Shown here one piece after another: positions 51,885 to 62,997 of a stretch of DNA of 64,000 nt. The position numbers were made by a program, and so were the translations under genes. Origin of the DNA: Acidovorax sp. HDW3 (GTDB lineage: Bacteria; Pseudomonadota; Gammaproteobacteria; Burkholderiales; Burkholderiaceae_C); NCBI RefSeq assembly GCF_011303755.1, contig NZ_CP049885.1, positions 2,884,001-2,948,000 of the forward strand. Reading direction: 5' to 3'. The notes beneath the pieces were generated by a model, which was not told where the DNA came from, ran no database searches, and saw nothing but the letters and a program-made list of their open reading frames with translations. Every line of letters begins with the position of its first letter. The stretch's first letter is position 1.

Positions 51885-53012
51885 GTGGAGCAGTTTCCTG
51901 CCGAATCCATCTCCGGCATCCGGCTGCTGCGCTTTCCCAGGGCGCTGGAGCAGGAGTTTCGGCGCTATCACCTGCAGATTTTTCTGGTGCGTATGCGCTG
52001 GGCGCTGCTGGTGGCGACGTCGTTGTTTCTGCTGTTTGCGGTGCTCGACATCATCAGCCTGCCCGAGCCGGTGCGCACCCAGGTGCTGGCGCTGCGCCTG
52101 GGGCTGATCCTGCCGCCGCTCGTCCTCACCTGGGCCGCCACCTACCGGCCCCGGCTGCACGACTGGTTGCAGTGGATTGGGGGCGCGGCCTCGCTGATCT
52201 GCGGGCTGGGCGTGGTCGGCGTCATTGGCGTGGCGCGCAGCCACGCCTTTCCCCTGCCCTACGAGGGCATCATCCTCGTCACCTTTGCGTTTTACTTTCT
52301 CACCGGCCTGCACTTTGTGCCCGCCGTAGTCTGCGGCTGGCTGACGTTTGCCGCCTACCTGGGCATGGAGCTGCTGGCAGGCACACCGGGCGATGAGCTG
52401 CTGTACAACGCCTTCTTCCTCGGCACGGCCAACGTCATCGGCACCACCGGCTGCTACTTTCTGGAATACGCCGTGCGCCAGCAATTCCTGGCCAAAAAAG
52501 AATTGCGGGAAATGGCAGAGAAAGACCCGCTGACCGGGCTGCTCAACCGCCGCGCCTTCACCACCCGCGCCGAAAGCGCCTGGCGCCAGGCGCAGCGCGA
52601 GCACCATGCGGTGGGCGTGGCCATGATCGACGTCGATTTTTTCAAACGCTACAACGACCACTACGGCCACGCGGCGGGCGACGCGGCGCTGCGCCAGGTC
52701 GCCCAGGTCCTGCACGACCATGCCCGCCGCCCGCTCGACAGCGTGGCGCGCTACGGCGGCGAGGAGTTCGTCGGCCTGTGGTACGACGTGCGCGCCGAGG
52801 ACATGCAAGCACTGCTCGAACAGGTGCGCGCCGGCGTTGCTGCACTCGCCCTGCCCCACACGGCCTCCGATGCAGCAGCGCACGTGAGCATCAGCATCGG
52901 CCTGCTCCATAGCCACCCCCAGCCCGGCGACAACCTGGAGGCTGCGCTGCGGCAGGCCGATGCTGCGCTGTACCGGGCCAAGGCACAGGGGCGCAACCGG
53001 GTGACCCCATAA
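51885..53012 (+). CDS. Membrane diguanylate cyclase (GGDEF)
   Basis: 375 residues from GTG 51885, with GGAGG about 10 nt upstream. Six TM helices (about residues 35-200; LLVATSLFLLFAVLDIISL, LILPPLVLTWAATY) form an integral-membrane sensor. The GGDEF domain has an intact active site as GGEEF (RYGGEEFVGLW) and an inhibitory I-site RPLD exactly five residues upstream, so it likely makes c-di-GMP with product inhibition. It is divergent from glcE, 125 nt apart. Together with the EAL protein at 46-48.7 kb it makes this region rich in c-di-GMP enzymes. Confidence 0.93.
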   Translation: MEQFPAESISGIRLLRFPRALEQEFRRYHLQIFLVRMRWALLVATSLFLLFAVLDIISLPEPVRTQVLALRLGLILPPLVLTWAATYRPRLHDWLQWIGGAASLICGLGVVGVIGVARSHAFPLPYEGIILVTFAFYFLTGLHFVPAVVCGWLTFAAYLGMELLAGTPGDELLYNAFFLGTANVIGTTGCYFLEYAVRQQFLAKKELREMAEKDPLTGLLNRRAFTTRAESAWRQAQREHHAVGVAMIDVDFFKRYNDHYGHAAGDAALRQVAQVLHDHARRPLDSVARYGGEEFVGLWYDVRAEDMQALLEQVRAGVAALALPHTASDAAAHVSISIGLLHSHPQPGDNLEAALRQADAALYRAKAQGRNRVTP

Positions 53013-53047
53013 AAAAACGCACCGGGATGCCAACCATCCACGGTGCG
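53011..53047 (-). terminator. Terminator after amtB
   Basis: 7-bp stem CGCACCG/CGGTGCG with a 16-nt loop and, on the minus strand, a run of seven T after the stem. It lies between the convergent amtB and GGDEF genes. Confidence 0.75.
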
Positions 53048-53068
53048 CGAAGGGAGAACCGTGCGTAT

Positions 53069-55165
<2,097 letters not shown>

Positions 55166-55444
55166 AAAACCCCGCAGCGTGGGCAGGCGGTAGGGCGCTG
55201 CAGCCGTCACACGCTGGATTTGCACCAAAACAGTGCAAGCCACGCGCCAGGAAAGTGCCATGCACCAGGGGCGCCATTTCTTGCCCCATATCAAGCCCCA
55301 CCCCTGCCACCGCCCCAAAACCCAAGGGTTTGTCCGACAATCACCGGGGCGCGCCGGCACAGAATTTCGGCTTATGCCTGTGGCGCATAAAAAAACGTAG
55401 AAACTACGCCGCTTCTTTGTTCTTCCACCTTTGTCGAGTCATCT

Positions 55445-56218
55445 ATGAGCGCATTCCTCGAAGAGCGTGTCCTGTCCGTGCACCACTGGACCGATCGTCT
55501 GTTCTCCTTCACCACCACGCGCGATCCAGCGCTGCGCTTCTCCAACGGTCACTTCACCATGATCGGGCTGAAGGTGGACGGCAAACCGCTGTTGCGCGCC
55601 TACTCGATTGCCAGCCCGAACTGGGAAGAGCACCTGGAGTTTTTGTCGATCAAAGTCCAGGACGGCCCGCTGACCTCGCGCCTGCAGAACATCCAGGTGG
55701 GCGACACCATCATCGTCGGCAAAAAGCCCACGGGCACGCTGCTCATCGACTACCTGCTGCCGGGCAAGAACCTGTACCTGATCGGCACCGGCACGGGCCT
55801 GGCGCCCTGGCTGTCGATCGTGCGCGATCCGGAAACCTACGAGCGCTTTGAAAAAGTAGTGGTGGTGCACGGCGTGCGCGAGGTCAACGAGCTGGCCTAC
55901 CACGATCTGTTCGAGAAAGAGCTGCCCAACCACGAACTGCTGGGCGAGATCGTCAAGGACAAGCTGGTGTACTACCCCACGGTCACGCGCGAGCCCTTCC
56001 GCAACCAGGGCCGCATCACCGACCTGATTGAAAGCGGCACCTTCCCGGCCAACATCGGCCTGCCAGCGCTCAACCCGCTGACCGACCGCGTGATGCTCTG
56101 CGGCAGCCCGGCCATGCTCGCCGACCTGAAGGTGATGCTGGAAAAGCGCGACTTCGAGGAAGGCAACACCAGCACCCCGGGCGACTTCGTGATCGAGCGC
56201 GCTTTTGTAGAGAAATAA
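55445..56218 (+). CDS. fpr: Ferredoxin/flavodoxin-NADP reductase
   Basis: 257 residues. FAD-binding motif RAYSIAS and NADP-binding GTGTGLAPWLSIVRDP are present, with the C-terminal GDFVIERAFVEK tail of the bacterial FPR subclass. It moves electrons between NADPH and ferredoxin or flavodoxin, and is often part of oxidative-stress defence. The upstream region (55166-55444) contains an inverted repeat CGTAG-AAA-CTACG at 55396-55408 and no other gene. Confidence 0.96.
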   Translation: MSAFLEERVLSVHHWTDRLFSFTTTRDPALRFSNGHFTMIGLKVDGKPLLRAYSIASPNWEEHLEFLSIKVQDGPLTSRLQNIQVGDTIIVGKKPTGTLLIDYLLPGKNLYLIGTGTGLAPWLSIVRDPETYERFEKVVVVHGVREVNELAYHDLFEKELPNHELLGEIVKDKLVYYPTVTREPFRNQGRITDLIESGTFPANIGLPALNPLTDRVMLCGSPAMLADLKVMLEKRDFEEGNTSTPGDFVIERAFVEK

Positions 56219-56220
56219 GC

Positions 56221-56283
56221 CTCTAGCGCCCGTCAATCAAGCGTCAGCAGCTATTAAAACAATAGCTGCTGACGCTTTTTTAT
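56221..56283 (+). repeat. Palindromic repeat, copy 8, forming a terminator
   Basis: A perfect 17-bp stem AAGCGTCAGCAGCTATT/AATAGCTGCTGACGCTT (56239-56277) with loop AAAAC and a T-run. It follows fpr and precedes the convergent ptsI end, and is a textbook Rho-independent terminator built from the repeat modules. Confidence 0.9.
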
Positions 56284-58038
56284 TTACTCTTGATGGAGTT
56301 CACTGGCGGGCTCGTCGGCTTCGAGCACGCGCTGCGCCCAGGCGCCGAGCTTGCGCGTGTCGGCGCGCAGCACCTCCTGCTTGACGGTCAGGATCTGCGT
56401 CGGGTGCATGGAAAAACTGCGCAGCCCCAGGCCCAGCAGCAGCCGGGTGAGCGCCGGGTCGCCCGCCATCTCGCCGCACACGCTCACGCTCTTGCCCTGC
56501 TCGGCGCCGGCGGCAATCACGTCGGCCAGCAGGCGCAGCACCGCCGGGTGCAGCGGGTCGTAGAGGTGGGCCACGGCCTCGTCGGTGCGGTCTATGGCCA
56601 GGGCGTACTGGATCAGGTCGTTGGTGCCGATGGAGAGAAAGTCAAAATCGCGCAAAAAGCGCCGCGCCAGCAGGGCCGCTGCCGGCACCTCGATCATGGC
56701 CCCCAGGCGTACCGCACCGTAGGCGCAGCCCCGGGCGTCGAGCTCGGCACGCGCGAGCGCCACCTGGGCCAGGGTTTCGTCGATCTCGCGCGTGTGCGAG
56801 AGCATGGGAAACAGCAGGTTCACCTGGCCGTGGGCAGCGGCGCGCAGCACGGCGCGCAGCTGGGTGCGGAACATCACCGGGTCGGCCAGGCTCCAGCGGA
56901 TCGCGCGCAGGCCCAGCGCCGGGTTCAGGTGGCTGTCCTTGTGCGCCTTGTCCAGCTGCTTGTCGGCGCCGACGTCGATGGTGCGTATCGTCACCGGCAG
57001 GCCCTGCATCCCGTCCATCACCTGGCGGTAGGCCTGGTACTGCTCCTCTTCGCCCGGCAGGTTGGCACCTTTGCCCATGAACAAAAATTCGGTCCGAAAC
57101 AGGCCCACGCCCACCGCCCCGGCCTGCACGGCGACGAGGGCATCGGCCGGCTGCTCGATGTTGGCCAGCAGCTCGACGCGGTGGCCGTCGATGGTCAGCG
57201 CCGGTGCATGGCGCAGGCGCGCCAGGCGCTCGCGTTCGAGCGTGATCTGGCGCTGGCGAAAGCCGTATTCGGCCAGGATGATGGGCGAGGGATCGACGAT
57301 GAGCACGCCGGCGTCGCCGTCGATGATGACCCAGTCGTCCTGGCGCACCAGCTGGCTGGCGGCGCGCGCGCCGACCACCGCCGGAATATCCATGCTGCGC
57401 GCGACGATGGCGGTGTGGCTGGTCTTGCCGCCGACGTCGGTGACGAAGCCGGCAAAAATGCTCTGCTTGAACTGCAGCAGGTCCGCCGGTGCCAGGTCGG
57501 GCGCCACCAGCACCAGGGGCACGTCATGCCCGGTGCCGGCGAGCAGTTCCTGCTGCGCCCCGGGCGGCGGCGGTGGCGGACTGGCCACCGGGTTGGCCAC
57601 GCCCTTCATGTAGCGCAGGATGCGTTCGACCACCTGCTCCAGATCGGCCTTGCGCTCGCGCAGGTAGTCGTCCTCCATCTCGTCGAACTGGCGCGCAATC
57701 ACGTCCAGCTGCGTCACCAGCGCCCATTCGGCGTTGTACAGGCGCTCGCTGATCCAGTGCTTGATGCCGGTGACCAGGGCCTCGTCCTGCAGCAGCATCA
57801 GGTGCACGTCCAGCAGCGCCGGCAGCTCGCTCGGGGCGTCGGGCGGCATTTCGGCCTGCAGGCGCTGCAGCTCCTGCACCACGGCGTTGCGCCCCCGGCG
57901 CACGCGCTCGATCTCGGCGTTGACCTGATCGGCGGTAATGAAGTAATGCGCCACCTCCAGATGGCCAGCGGCCAGCAGCACCACGCGCCCGATGGCAATG
58001 CCCCGGGCCACGGCCAGTCCGTGGATGGCAAAGGTCAT
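56284..58038 (-). CDS. ptsI: PTS enzyme I
   Basis: 584 residues. It begins MTFAIHGLAVARGIAIGRV. The phosphohistidine domain has H208 in GGKTSHTAI, and the PEP-binding barrel shows LFRTEFLFMG, GANLPGEEEQYQAYR and the EMAGDPALTRLLLGLGLR end. A proline run (SPPPPPPG, about 153-160) sits in the linker. It transfers phosphate from PEP to HPr. 15 nt downstream of ptsH in a EIIA-HPr-EI cluster. No sugar EIIBC gene is present. Confidence 0.97.
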   Translation of the reverse strand: MTFAIHGLAVARGIAIGRVVLLAAGHLEVAHYFITADQVNAEIERVRRGRNAVVQELQRLQAEMPPDAPSELPALLDVHLMLLQDEALVTGIKHWISERLYNAEWALVTQLDVIARQFDEMEDDYLRERKADLEQVVERILRYMKGVANPVASPPPPPPGAQQELLAGTGHDVPLVLVAPDLAPADLLQFKQSIFAGFVTDVGGKTSHTAIVARSMDIPAVVGARAASQLVRQDDWVIIDGDAGVLIVDPSPIILAEYGFRQRQITLERERLARLRHAPALTIDGHRVELLANIEQPADALVAVQAGAVGVGLFRTEFLFMGKGANLPGEEEQYQAYRQVMDGMQGLPVTIRTIDVGADKQLDKAHKDSHLNPALGLRAIRWSLADPVMFRTQLRAVLRAAAHGQVNLLFPMLSHTREIDETLAQVALARAELDARGCAYGAVRLGAMIEVPAAALLARRFLRDFDFLSIGTNDLIQYALAIDRTDEAVAHLYDPLHPAVLRLLADVIAAGAEQGKSVSVCGEMAGDPALTRLLLGLGLRSFSMHPTQILTVKQEVLRADTRKLGAWAQRVLEADEPASELHQE

Positions 58039-58053
58039 GGCCAGCTCCTCGCT

Positions 58054-58323
58054 TTACTGCCCTTCGCCGAACTTGTCGGCGATGAGCGCCAGCAACGCGT
58101 CCATGGCCTCGCGCTCCTGGGGACCGTCGGTCTGCAGCACGACTTCGGAGCCGATGCCGGCGGCCAGCATCATCACGCCCATGATGCTCTTGGCGTTGAT
58201 GCGGCGCTCGCCCCGGCTCATGTAAACGTCGCACGGAAAGCTGCCGGCGAGCTTGGTCAACTTGGCCGAGGCGCGGGCGTGCAGGCCCAGTTTGTTGATG
58301 ATGGTGGTGGTTTCGCTGATCAT
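58054..58323 (-). CDS. ptsH: PTS phosphocarrier protein HPr
   Basis: 89 residues from ATG 58323 (MISETTTIINKLGLHARASA). The EI phosphorylation site is H15 (GLHARAS) and the regulatory Ser46 (KSIMGVMML) is conserved, so HPr kinase/phosphatase control is possible. The start overlaps the EIIA stop (ATGA). Confidence 0.97.
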   Translation of the reverse strand: MISETTTIINKLGLHARASAKLTKLAGSFPCDVYMSRGERRINAKSIMGVMMLAAGIGSEVVLQTDGPQEREAMDALLALIADKFGEGQ

Positions 58324-58748
58324 GGACAGGGGCAACGCAAAGAAGGGGCCGACAGGGCGCTCTCCACCCGCATGACGCCGGCCTTGCCGCCATCGACGGC
58401 GCGCGAGACGAGGCTATCGAGCGCCTCATGGCGGTAGCACAGCGCGCGCAGCAGCATCGGCAGGTTCACCCCCGTGACCAGGGCGTAATCCGTCTGCGCC
58501 TGCACCAGGCGCTGGGCCACGTTGCAGGGCGTGGCCCCGAGCACGTCGGTCAGCACCAGGGTTTGCGGCTGGGGTGGCACCGACGCCAGCAGCGCCTGCG
58601 CGGCCGCCAGGCTGTCCTCGGGCGCCTCGTGCGCGGGCACGTCGAGCACCAGCAGCTCGGCGGCGCAATCCGGAAACACATGGGCAGCGCAAGCGTGCAG
58701 GGCCTGCGCCAGCGGGGCGTGGGTGAGGAGGAGGATGCGCGTACTCAT
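58320..58748 (-). CDS. PTS EIIA component, mannose family
   Basis: 142 residues. It begins MSTRILLLTHAPLAQALH, with the phospho-acceptor His10. Stretch VLTDVLGATPCNVAQRL is typical of EIIA-Man. In betaproteobacteria the EIIA(Man)-HPr-EI set usually serves regulation rather than sugar uptake, with control of polyhydroxybutyrate, nitrogen or virulence suggested; that is family knowledge, not visible here. Confidence 0.93.
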   Translation of the reverse strand: MSTRILLLTHAPLAQALHACAAHVFPDCAAELLVLDVPAHEAPEDSLAAAQALLASVPPQPQTLVLTDVLGATPCNVAQRLVQAQTDYALVTGVNLPMLLRALCYRHEALDSLVSRAVDGGKAGVMRVESALSAPSLRCPCP

Positions 58749-58874
58749 GGCATGGGTGTTAGCCCTGGCATTATGCGGGCGTCCCAGGCGCTGGCCGACA
58801 ATGCGAACTTATCGCCAGCGGTGCAGTCGCACCCAGGCAACACCCTTTTTCTCTTTGTTTTTCACGTTCACGCT

Positions 58875-59378
58875 ATGGCCATCAAACAATGGATTGCAGG
58901 TGCCGCGCTGGCCGCTTTTGCCGCCGTCGGCGCGTATGTTTACCTTGGCGCCGGTCAGCAGGCGGCGCCGCAGTCCACCTTCGTGCTGCTCGACGGCAGC
59001 CAGCAGAGCACGGCCGACCTGCGCGGCAAGGTCACGCTGGTGAACTTCTGGGCCACCAGCTGCACCACCTGCGTGGCCGAGATGCCCGACATCGTCGCCA
59101 CACACAAAAAATACCAGGCCCAGGGCTACGACACCCTGGCCGTGGCCATGAGCTACGACCCGCCGCAGTACGTGCTCAACTTTGCGCAGTCGCGCCAGCT
59201 GCCGTTCAAGGTGGCGCTCGACCACACCGGCGCCGTCGCCCGCGCCTGGGGCGACATCAAGATCACGCCCACCACCTACCTGGTGAACAAACGCGGCGAG
59301 ATCGTCAAAAGCTACGTCGGCGCACCCGACTTTGCCGAGCTGCACCGCCTGATCGAAAAACTGCTGGCCGAAGCCTGA
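58875..59378 (+). CDS. TlpA/ResA-like thioredoxin-fold protein
   Basis: 167 residues from ATG 58875. An N-terminal signal anchor (IAGAALAAFAAVGAYVYLG) directs it to the periplasm. The active site is CTTC (C63, C66) in FWATSCTTCVAEMPDI, and ITPTTYLVNKRGEIV contains the cis-Pro. It probably reduces disulfides, perhaps for cytochrome c biogenesis. The open frame upstream runs through the convergently placed EIIA region and is not coding. The next gene (GNAT) follows after 38 nt. Confidence 0.9.
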   Translation: MAIKQWIAGAALAAFAAVGAYVYLGAGQQAAPQSTFVLLDGSQQSTADLRGKVTLVNFWATSCTTCVAEMPDIVATHKKYQAQGYDTLAVAMSYDPPQYVLNFAQSRQLPFKVALDHTGAVARAWGDIKITPTTYLVNKRGEIVKSYVGAPDFAELHRLIEKLLAEA

Positions 59379-59416
59379 GCGCAGTACACTGGGCTTTTGC
59401 CCTCTGCCCCACCCCC

Positions 59417-59911
59417 GTGGCTCCTGCGCCTGCCATTACCCTCTGGACACCGACACAGCCGAGCGAACTCGACGCTGTGCGCGCAATTTTTCGTGAATAC
59501 GCCGCCAGCCTGACGGTCGATCTGGCGTTCCAGGACTTCGAGGCCGAACTCGCCGCCCTGCCCGGCGACTACGGCGCGCCACGCGGCCTGCTGCTGCTGG
59601 CCAGCGTCGATGGCGCCATCGCCGGCTGCTGCGCCCTGCGCCCGCTCGACGGCTGCGACTACCCCAACGCCGCCGAGATGAAGCGCCTGTACGTGCGCCC
59701 CGCCTTTCGCGGCCTCGGGCTGGGGCGCCAGCTGGCCGAGGCGACGCTGGACGCCGCCCGCCTGGCCGGCTATGCCAGCGTACTGCTCGACACCCTCGAC
59801 GAGATGGAGTCGGCACGCGCGCTCTACGCCGAGCTGGGGTTTGAGGAGATTCCGCCCTACTACCACAACCCCGTGGCTGGCGCCCATTACCTCAAAGCCG
59901 ATTTGGAATAA
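59417..59911 (+). CDS. GNAT-family N-acetyltransferase
   Basis: 164 residues from a GTG at 59417, the only start giving the family N-terminus (read MAPAPAITLWTPTQPSELDAV). The acetyl-CoA-binding motif A is RLYVRPAFRGLGLGRQLAE, followed by the conserved LDTLDEMESARALYAELGF. Substrate unknown; the shape resembles small-molecule acetyltransferases. A repeat follows. Confidence 0.88.
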   Translation: MAPAPAITLWTPTQPSELDAVRAIFREYAASLTVDLAFQDFEAELAALPGDYGAPRGLLLLASVDGAIAGCCALRPLDGCDYPNAAEMKRLYVRPAFRGLGLGRQLAEATLDAARLAGYASVLLDTLDEMESARALYAELGFEEIPPYYHNPVAGAHYLKADLE

Positions 59912-59964
59912 AAATGGCGCTAACCCTTGTGGGGCAAGCGCCAGAAGCTATCGATTAGATAGCG
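59912..59964. repeat. Palindromic repeat, copy 9
   Basis: TGGCGCT/AGCGCCA arms (59915-59943) and GCTATC-GATTA-GATAGC (59947-59963). It fills the convergent gap between the GNAT gene and the peroxiredoxin. Confidence 0.82.
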
Positions 59965-59967
59965 AAA

Positions 59968-60474
59968 TCAAGCCTGCGCTTGTGCCAGCAGTGTGCCCGC
60001 GTCGCTGACCTCGAACTTGCCCGGGGCTTCGTTGTTGAGCTGGCGCACCACGCCGTCCTTGACCAGCATGGAGTAGCGGTTGCTGCGCAGGCCCAGGCCC
60101 TTGCCGCTCAGATCGAGCGTCAGACCCGTGGCCTTGGCGAAGACGGCATCGCCGTCCGCGAGCATCCGCACCTTGCCAGCGGCCTGCTGCTCGCGCCCCC
60201 AGGCGCCCATGACGAAGGCGTCGTTCACCGCCAGGCACCAGATTTCATCCACACCGGCAGCCTTGAACGCCGCCACCTGGGCGATATAGCCCGGCAGGTG
60301 CTGGGCCGAACAGGTGGGCGTGAAAGCGCCCGGCACCGCCAGCAGGGCAATGGTTTTGCCGGCGCTGGCGGCGCGCACGTCCACCGGATTCGGGCCGATG
60401 CTGCAGCCGTTGCCCTCGACTTCGACGTACTCCATCAGCGTGGCGGCGGGCAGGGTGTCTCCAACCTTGATCAT
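59968..60474 (-). CDS. Peroxiredoxin (Prx5 type)
   Basis: 168 residues from ATG 60474 (MIKVGDTLPAATLMEYVE). The peroxidatic Cys55 is in PGAFTPTCSAQHLPGY, and GLGLRSNRYSMLVKDGVV is typical of the Prx5/AhpC-TSA subgroup. It reduces hydroperoxides using thiol donors. Its upstream side has the S10 operon terminator, so it has its own promoter. Frame upstream of the ATG is not supported. Confidence 0.93.
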   Translation of the reverse strand: MIKVGDTLPAATLMEYVEVEGNGCSIGPNPVDVRAASAGKTIALLAVPGAFTPTCSAQHLPGYIAQVAAFKAAGVDEIWCLAVNDAFVMGAWGREQQAAGKVRMLADGDAVFAKATGLTLDLSGKGLGLRSNRYSMLVKDGVVRQLNNEAPGKFEVSDAGTLLAQAQA

Positions 60475-60506
60475 GGCAATTTCCTTTCCAAAGGCCCCCT
60501 GGGGGC

Positions 60507-60540
60507 AAAAAAAAAACGACCCACGCATTGTGGGTCGTTT
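60507..60540 (-). terminator. Terminator ending the rplW-rpsQ ribosomal segment
   Basis: An 11-bp stem AAACGACCCAC/GTGGGTCGTTT with loop GCATT; on the minus strand it is followed by a run of ten T. It lies 34 nt past the rpsQ stop. This indicates that the S10 operon ends, or is attenuated, after rpsQ here rather than continuing into rplN. Confidence 0.92.
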
Positions 60541-60573
60541 CCTCAGGCATTGCTGCCCAGGGGCTGATTGGGC

Positions 60574-60843
60574 TTAGACCAGAGCAGCCTTTTGCACCAA
60601 GCGGGTGACAACCCAGTTCTTGGTCTTGGAGAGCGGACGGCTTTCCGTGATCTCGATCACGTCGCCCATCTTGTACTCGCCGTTTTCATCATGGGCGTGG
60701 TACTTGCTCGAACGCACCACGATCTTGTCGTAGAGCGGGTGCTTGACGCTGCGCTCGACGAGCACGGTCACGGTCTTGGCACGCTTGTCGCTGACCACCT
60801 TGCCAATCAAGGTGCGCTTGAGGGATTTTTTAGCTTCCGTCAT
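60574..60843 (-). CDS. rpsQ: 30S ribosomal protein S17
   Basis: 89 residues. The OB-fold region [20 protein letters not shown] and [19 protein letters not shown] are typical. It binds 16S rRNA early in assembly. It is followed by a terminator rather than rplN, as in E. coli where S17 is the last S10-operon gene. Confidence 0.98.
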   Translation of the reverse strand: MTEAKKSLKRTLIGKVVSDKRAKTVTVLVERSVKHPLYDKIVVRSSKYHAHDENGEYKMGDVIEITESRPLSKTKNWVVTRLVQKAALV

Positions 60844-60857
60844 GTCGGCTCCTTCGA

Positions 60858-61055
60858 TTACTTGGCAGCTTGCTTTTCAGCAAGGATGGTCTTGGCGCGG
60901 GCGATGTCGCGGCGGGTAGCCTTGATCGTCGCCGTGTTGCCCAGTTGTTGCGTGGCCTTTTGCATACGCAGACCAAAGTGGGCCTTTTGCAGGGCTTTCA
61001 CTTCAGCTTCGAGGGCAGCAACGTCTTTTTGGCGGAGTTCAGCAGCTTTCGTCAT
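60858..61055 (-). CDS. rpmC: 50S ribosomal protein L29
   Basis: 65 residues from ATG 61055 ([19 protein letters not shown]). Two-helix L29 with the typical [14 protein letters not shown] segment. It lies at the tunnel exit near L23. 10 nt after rplP. Confidence 0.97.
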   Translation of the reverse strand: MTKAAELRQKDVAALEAEVKALQKAHFGLRMQKATQQLGNTATIKATRRDIARAKTILAEKQAAK

Positions 61056-61065
61056 GTTGATCTCC

Positions 61066-61482
61066 TTAAGCACCAATTTGACGGGTCACGAAGGTCGTGC
61101 GCAGGGGCAGCTTGGCAGCAGCAAGGCGGAAAGCCTCGCGTGCCAGCTCTTCGGGCACACCGACGATCTCATAGAGCATCTTGCCGGGCTGGATCTCAGC
61201 CACGTAGTACTCAGGGTTGCCCTTACCGTTACCCATACGGACTTCGGCAGGCTTGGTCGAGATCGGCTTGTCAGGGAAGACACGGATCCAGATACGGCCA
61301 CCGCGCTTGACGTGGCGCGAAATCGCGCGACGGGCGGCTTCGATCTGGCGGGCCGTGAGGCGGCCGCGATCGGTGGACTTCAGGCCGAAGTCGCCGAAGG
61401 ACACGGCGTTGCCACGGGTGGCGATGCCGGTGTTGCGGCCTTTTTGTTCCTTACGGAACTTGCGGCGTGCTGGTTGCAGCAT
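61066..61482 (-). CDS. rplP: 50S ribosomal protein L16
   Basis: 138 residues. Starts [17 protein letters not shown]; contains [20 protein letters not shown] and [18 protein letters not shown]. It helps organise the peptidyl-transferase centre and A-site tRNA. 2 nt after rpsC. Confidence 0.98.
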   Translation of the reverse strand: MLQPARRKFRKEQKGRNTGIATRGNAVSFGDFGLKSTDRGRLTARQIEAARRAISRHVKRGGRIWIRVFPDKPISTKPAEVRMGNGKGNPEYYVAEIQPGKMLYEIVGVPEELAREAFRLAAAKLPLRTTFVTRQIGA

Positions 61483-61484
61483 GT

Positions 61485-62351
61485 TTATTCTCCTTTACCG
61501 TCCGCAGCAGCGGGCGCGGCTTTGTTTACGCGCTTAACGGAATCGGCACCGGCGCCAGCGGGCTTGTCGCTGCCATCGGCAGGTGCGGCGTTGGTGCCTG
61601 CAGGGCGGCGGCCACCACGGCCAGCGCCATCACGGCGACCGTCACCACGGCCATCGCGACGCGGGCCACGCGGGCGACGTTCGTCGTCAGGACGCGGCGT
61701 CTCGACCGCCGGCACAGCGCCACGGCCCAGGGTGTCGCCCTTGTAGACCCACACCTTGACGCCGATCACACCGTAGGTGGTCTTGGCTTCGGAGGTGCCG
61801 TAGTCGATGTCGGCGCGCAGGGTGTGCAGCGGCACACGGCCTTCGCGGTACCACTCGGTACGGGCGATTTCGATGCCGTTGAGACGACCCGAGGACATGA
61901 TCTTGATGCCCTGAGCGCCCAGGCGCATGGCGTTCTGCATGGCGCGCTTCATGGCGCGGCGGAACATGATGCGCTTCTCGAGCTGCTGGGTGATCGAGTC
62001 AGCGATCAGCTTGGCATCGATTTCGGGCTTGCGCACTTCTTCGATGTTCACAGCAACGGGCACGCCCAGACGGGTTGCCAGTTCCTTCTTGAGCAGCTCG
62101 ATGTCTTCGCCCTTCTTGCCGATCACGACGCCCGGACGTGCCGAGAAAATCGTGATGCGGGCATTCTTGGCGGGGCGCTCGATCAGGATGCGCGACACCG
62201 CAGCGTTCTTGAGCTTGGCCTTGAGGTACTCGCGCACCTTCACGTCTTCGGCCAACATGCCGGCGAAGTCGCGGTTGCTGGCGTACCAGCGGCTGGCCCA
62301 GTTACGGCTTACAGCAAGGCGAAAGCCGGTAGGATGGATTTTCTGTCCCAT
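61485..62351 (-). CDS. rpsC: 30S ribosomal protein S3 with long Arg/Gly-rich C-terminal tail
   Basis: 288 residues, against about 233 in E. coli. Residues 1-215 are canonical S3 ([20 protein letters not shown] motif [28 protein letters not shown]). The last 70 form a basic, low-complexity tail with [18 protein letters not shown] and an Ala/Lys-rich end. Such tails are seen in related genera; their role is not known. S3 guards mRNA entry to the small subunit. Confidence 0.97.
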   Translation of the reverse strand: MGQKIHPTGFRLAVSRNWASRWYASNRDFAGMLAEDVKVREYLKAKLKNAAVSRILIERPAKNARITIFSARPGVVIGKKGEDIELLKKELATRLGVPVAVNIEEVRKPEIDAKLIADSITQQLEKRIMFRRAMKRAMQNAMRLGAQGIKIMSSGRLNGIEIARTEWYREGRVPLHTLRADIDYGTSEAKTTYGVIGVKVWVYKGDTLGRGAVPAVETPRPDDERRPRGPRRDGRGDGRRDGAGRGGRRPAGTNAAPADGSDKPAGAGADSVKRVNKAAPAAADGKGE

Positions 62352-62368
62352 ATTCTTCCTCTGGCCTT

Positions 62369-62701
62369 TTAGTTGCCAACAGTCACGTAGATGTGGCAGG
62401 TCGGCTTGCTGATGCGGTTGCCACGGCCCTTGGCGCGCGCGGTGAAGCGCTTGAGCGTGGTGCCTTGCTCGACGTAGATGGTCTTGACCTTCAGATCGTC
62501 GATGTCGGCGCCGTCGTTGTGCTCGGCATTGGCGATGGCCGATTCGAGCACCTTCTTGACGATCACGGCAGCTTTTTTCTGCGTGAAGGCCAGGATGTTC
62601 AGGGCTTGGTCCACTTTTTTGCCACGGATCAGATCCGCGACCAGGCGACCCTTGTCCACAGACAAGCGGACGCCACGGAGAACAGCACGTGTTTCAGACA
62701 T
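62369..62701 (-). CDS. rplV: 50S ribosomal protein L22
   Basis: 110 residues. It begins [20 protein letters not shown] and includes the extended beta-hairpin loop [16 protein letters not shown], the macrolide-sensitive tunnel constriction. 10 nt after rpsS. Confidence 0.98.
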   Translation of the reverse strand: MSETRAVLRGVRLSVDKGRLVADLIRGKKVDQALNILAFTQKKAAVIVKKVLESAIANAEHNDGADIDDLKVKTIYVEQGTTLKRFTARAKGRGNRISKPTCHIYVTVGN

Positions 62702-62711
62702 GTTCTATTCC

Positions 62712-62987
62712 TTACTTCTTGGCTTTTTTGTCCGCAGGGTGACCCTTGAACGTACGGGTCAGCGCGAATTCGCCGAGCTTGTGGCCAACCATCTGGTCGG
62801 TCACATACACCGGCACGTGCTGCTTGCCGTTGTGCACGGCAATCGTCAGGCCGATGAACTCGGGCAGCACCATGGAGCGGCGCGACCAGGTCTTGACGGG
62901 CTTTTTATCCTTGGTGGCGATGGCCTTTTCGACCTTGGCCAGCAGGTGATGGTCAACAAACGGACCCTTTTTGATAGAGCGAGTCAT
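62712..62987 (-). CDS. rpsS: 30S ribosomal protein S19
   Basis: 91 residues. [36 protein letters not shown]-like [18 protein letters not shown] and [17 protein letters not shown] are diagnostic. It binds the head of the 30S subunit. 10 nt after rplB. Confidence 0.98.
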   Translation of the reverse strand: MTRSIKKGPFVDHHLLAKVEKAIATKDKKPVKTWSRRSMVLPEFIGLTIAVHNGKQHVPVYVTDQMVGHKLGEFALTRTFKGHPADKKAKK

Positions 62988-62997
62988 TTGCTACCCC

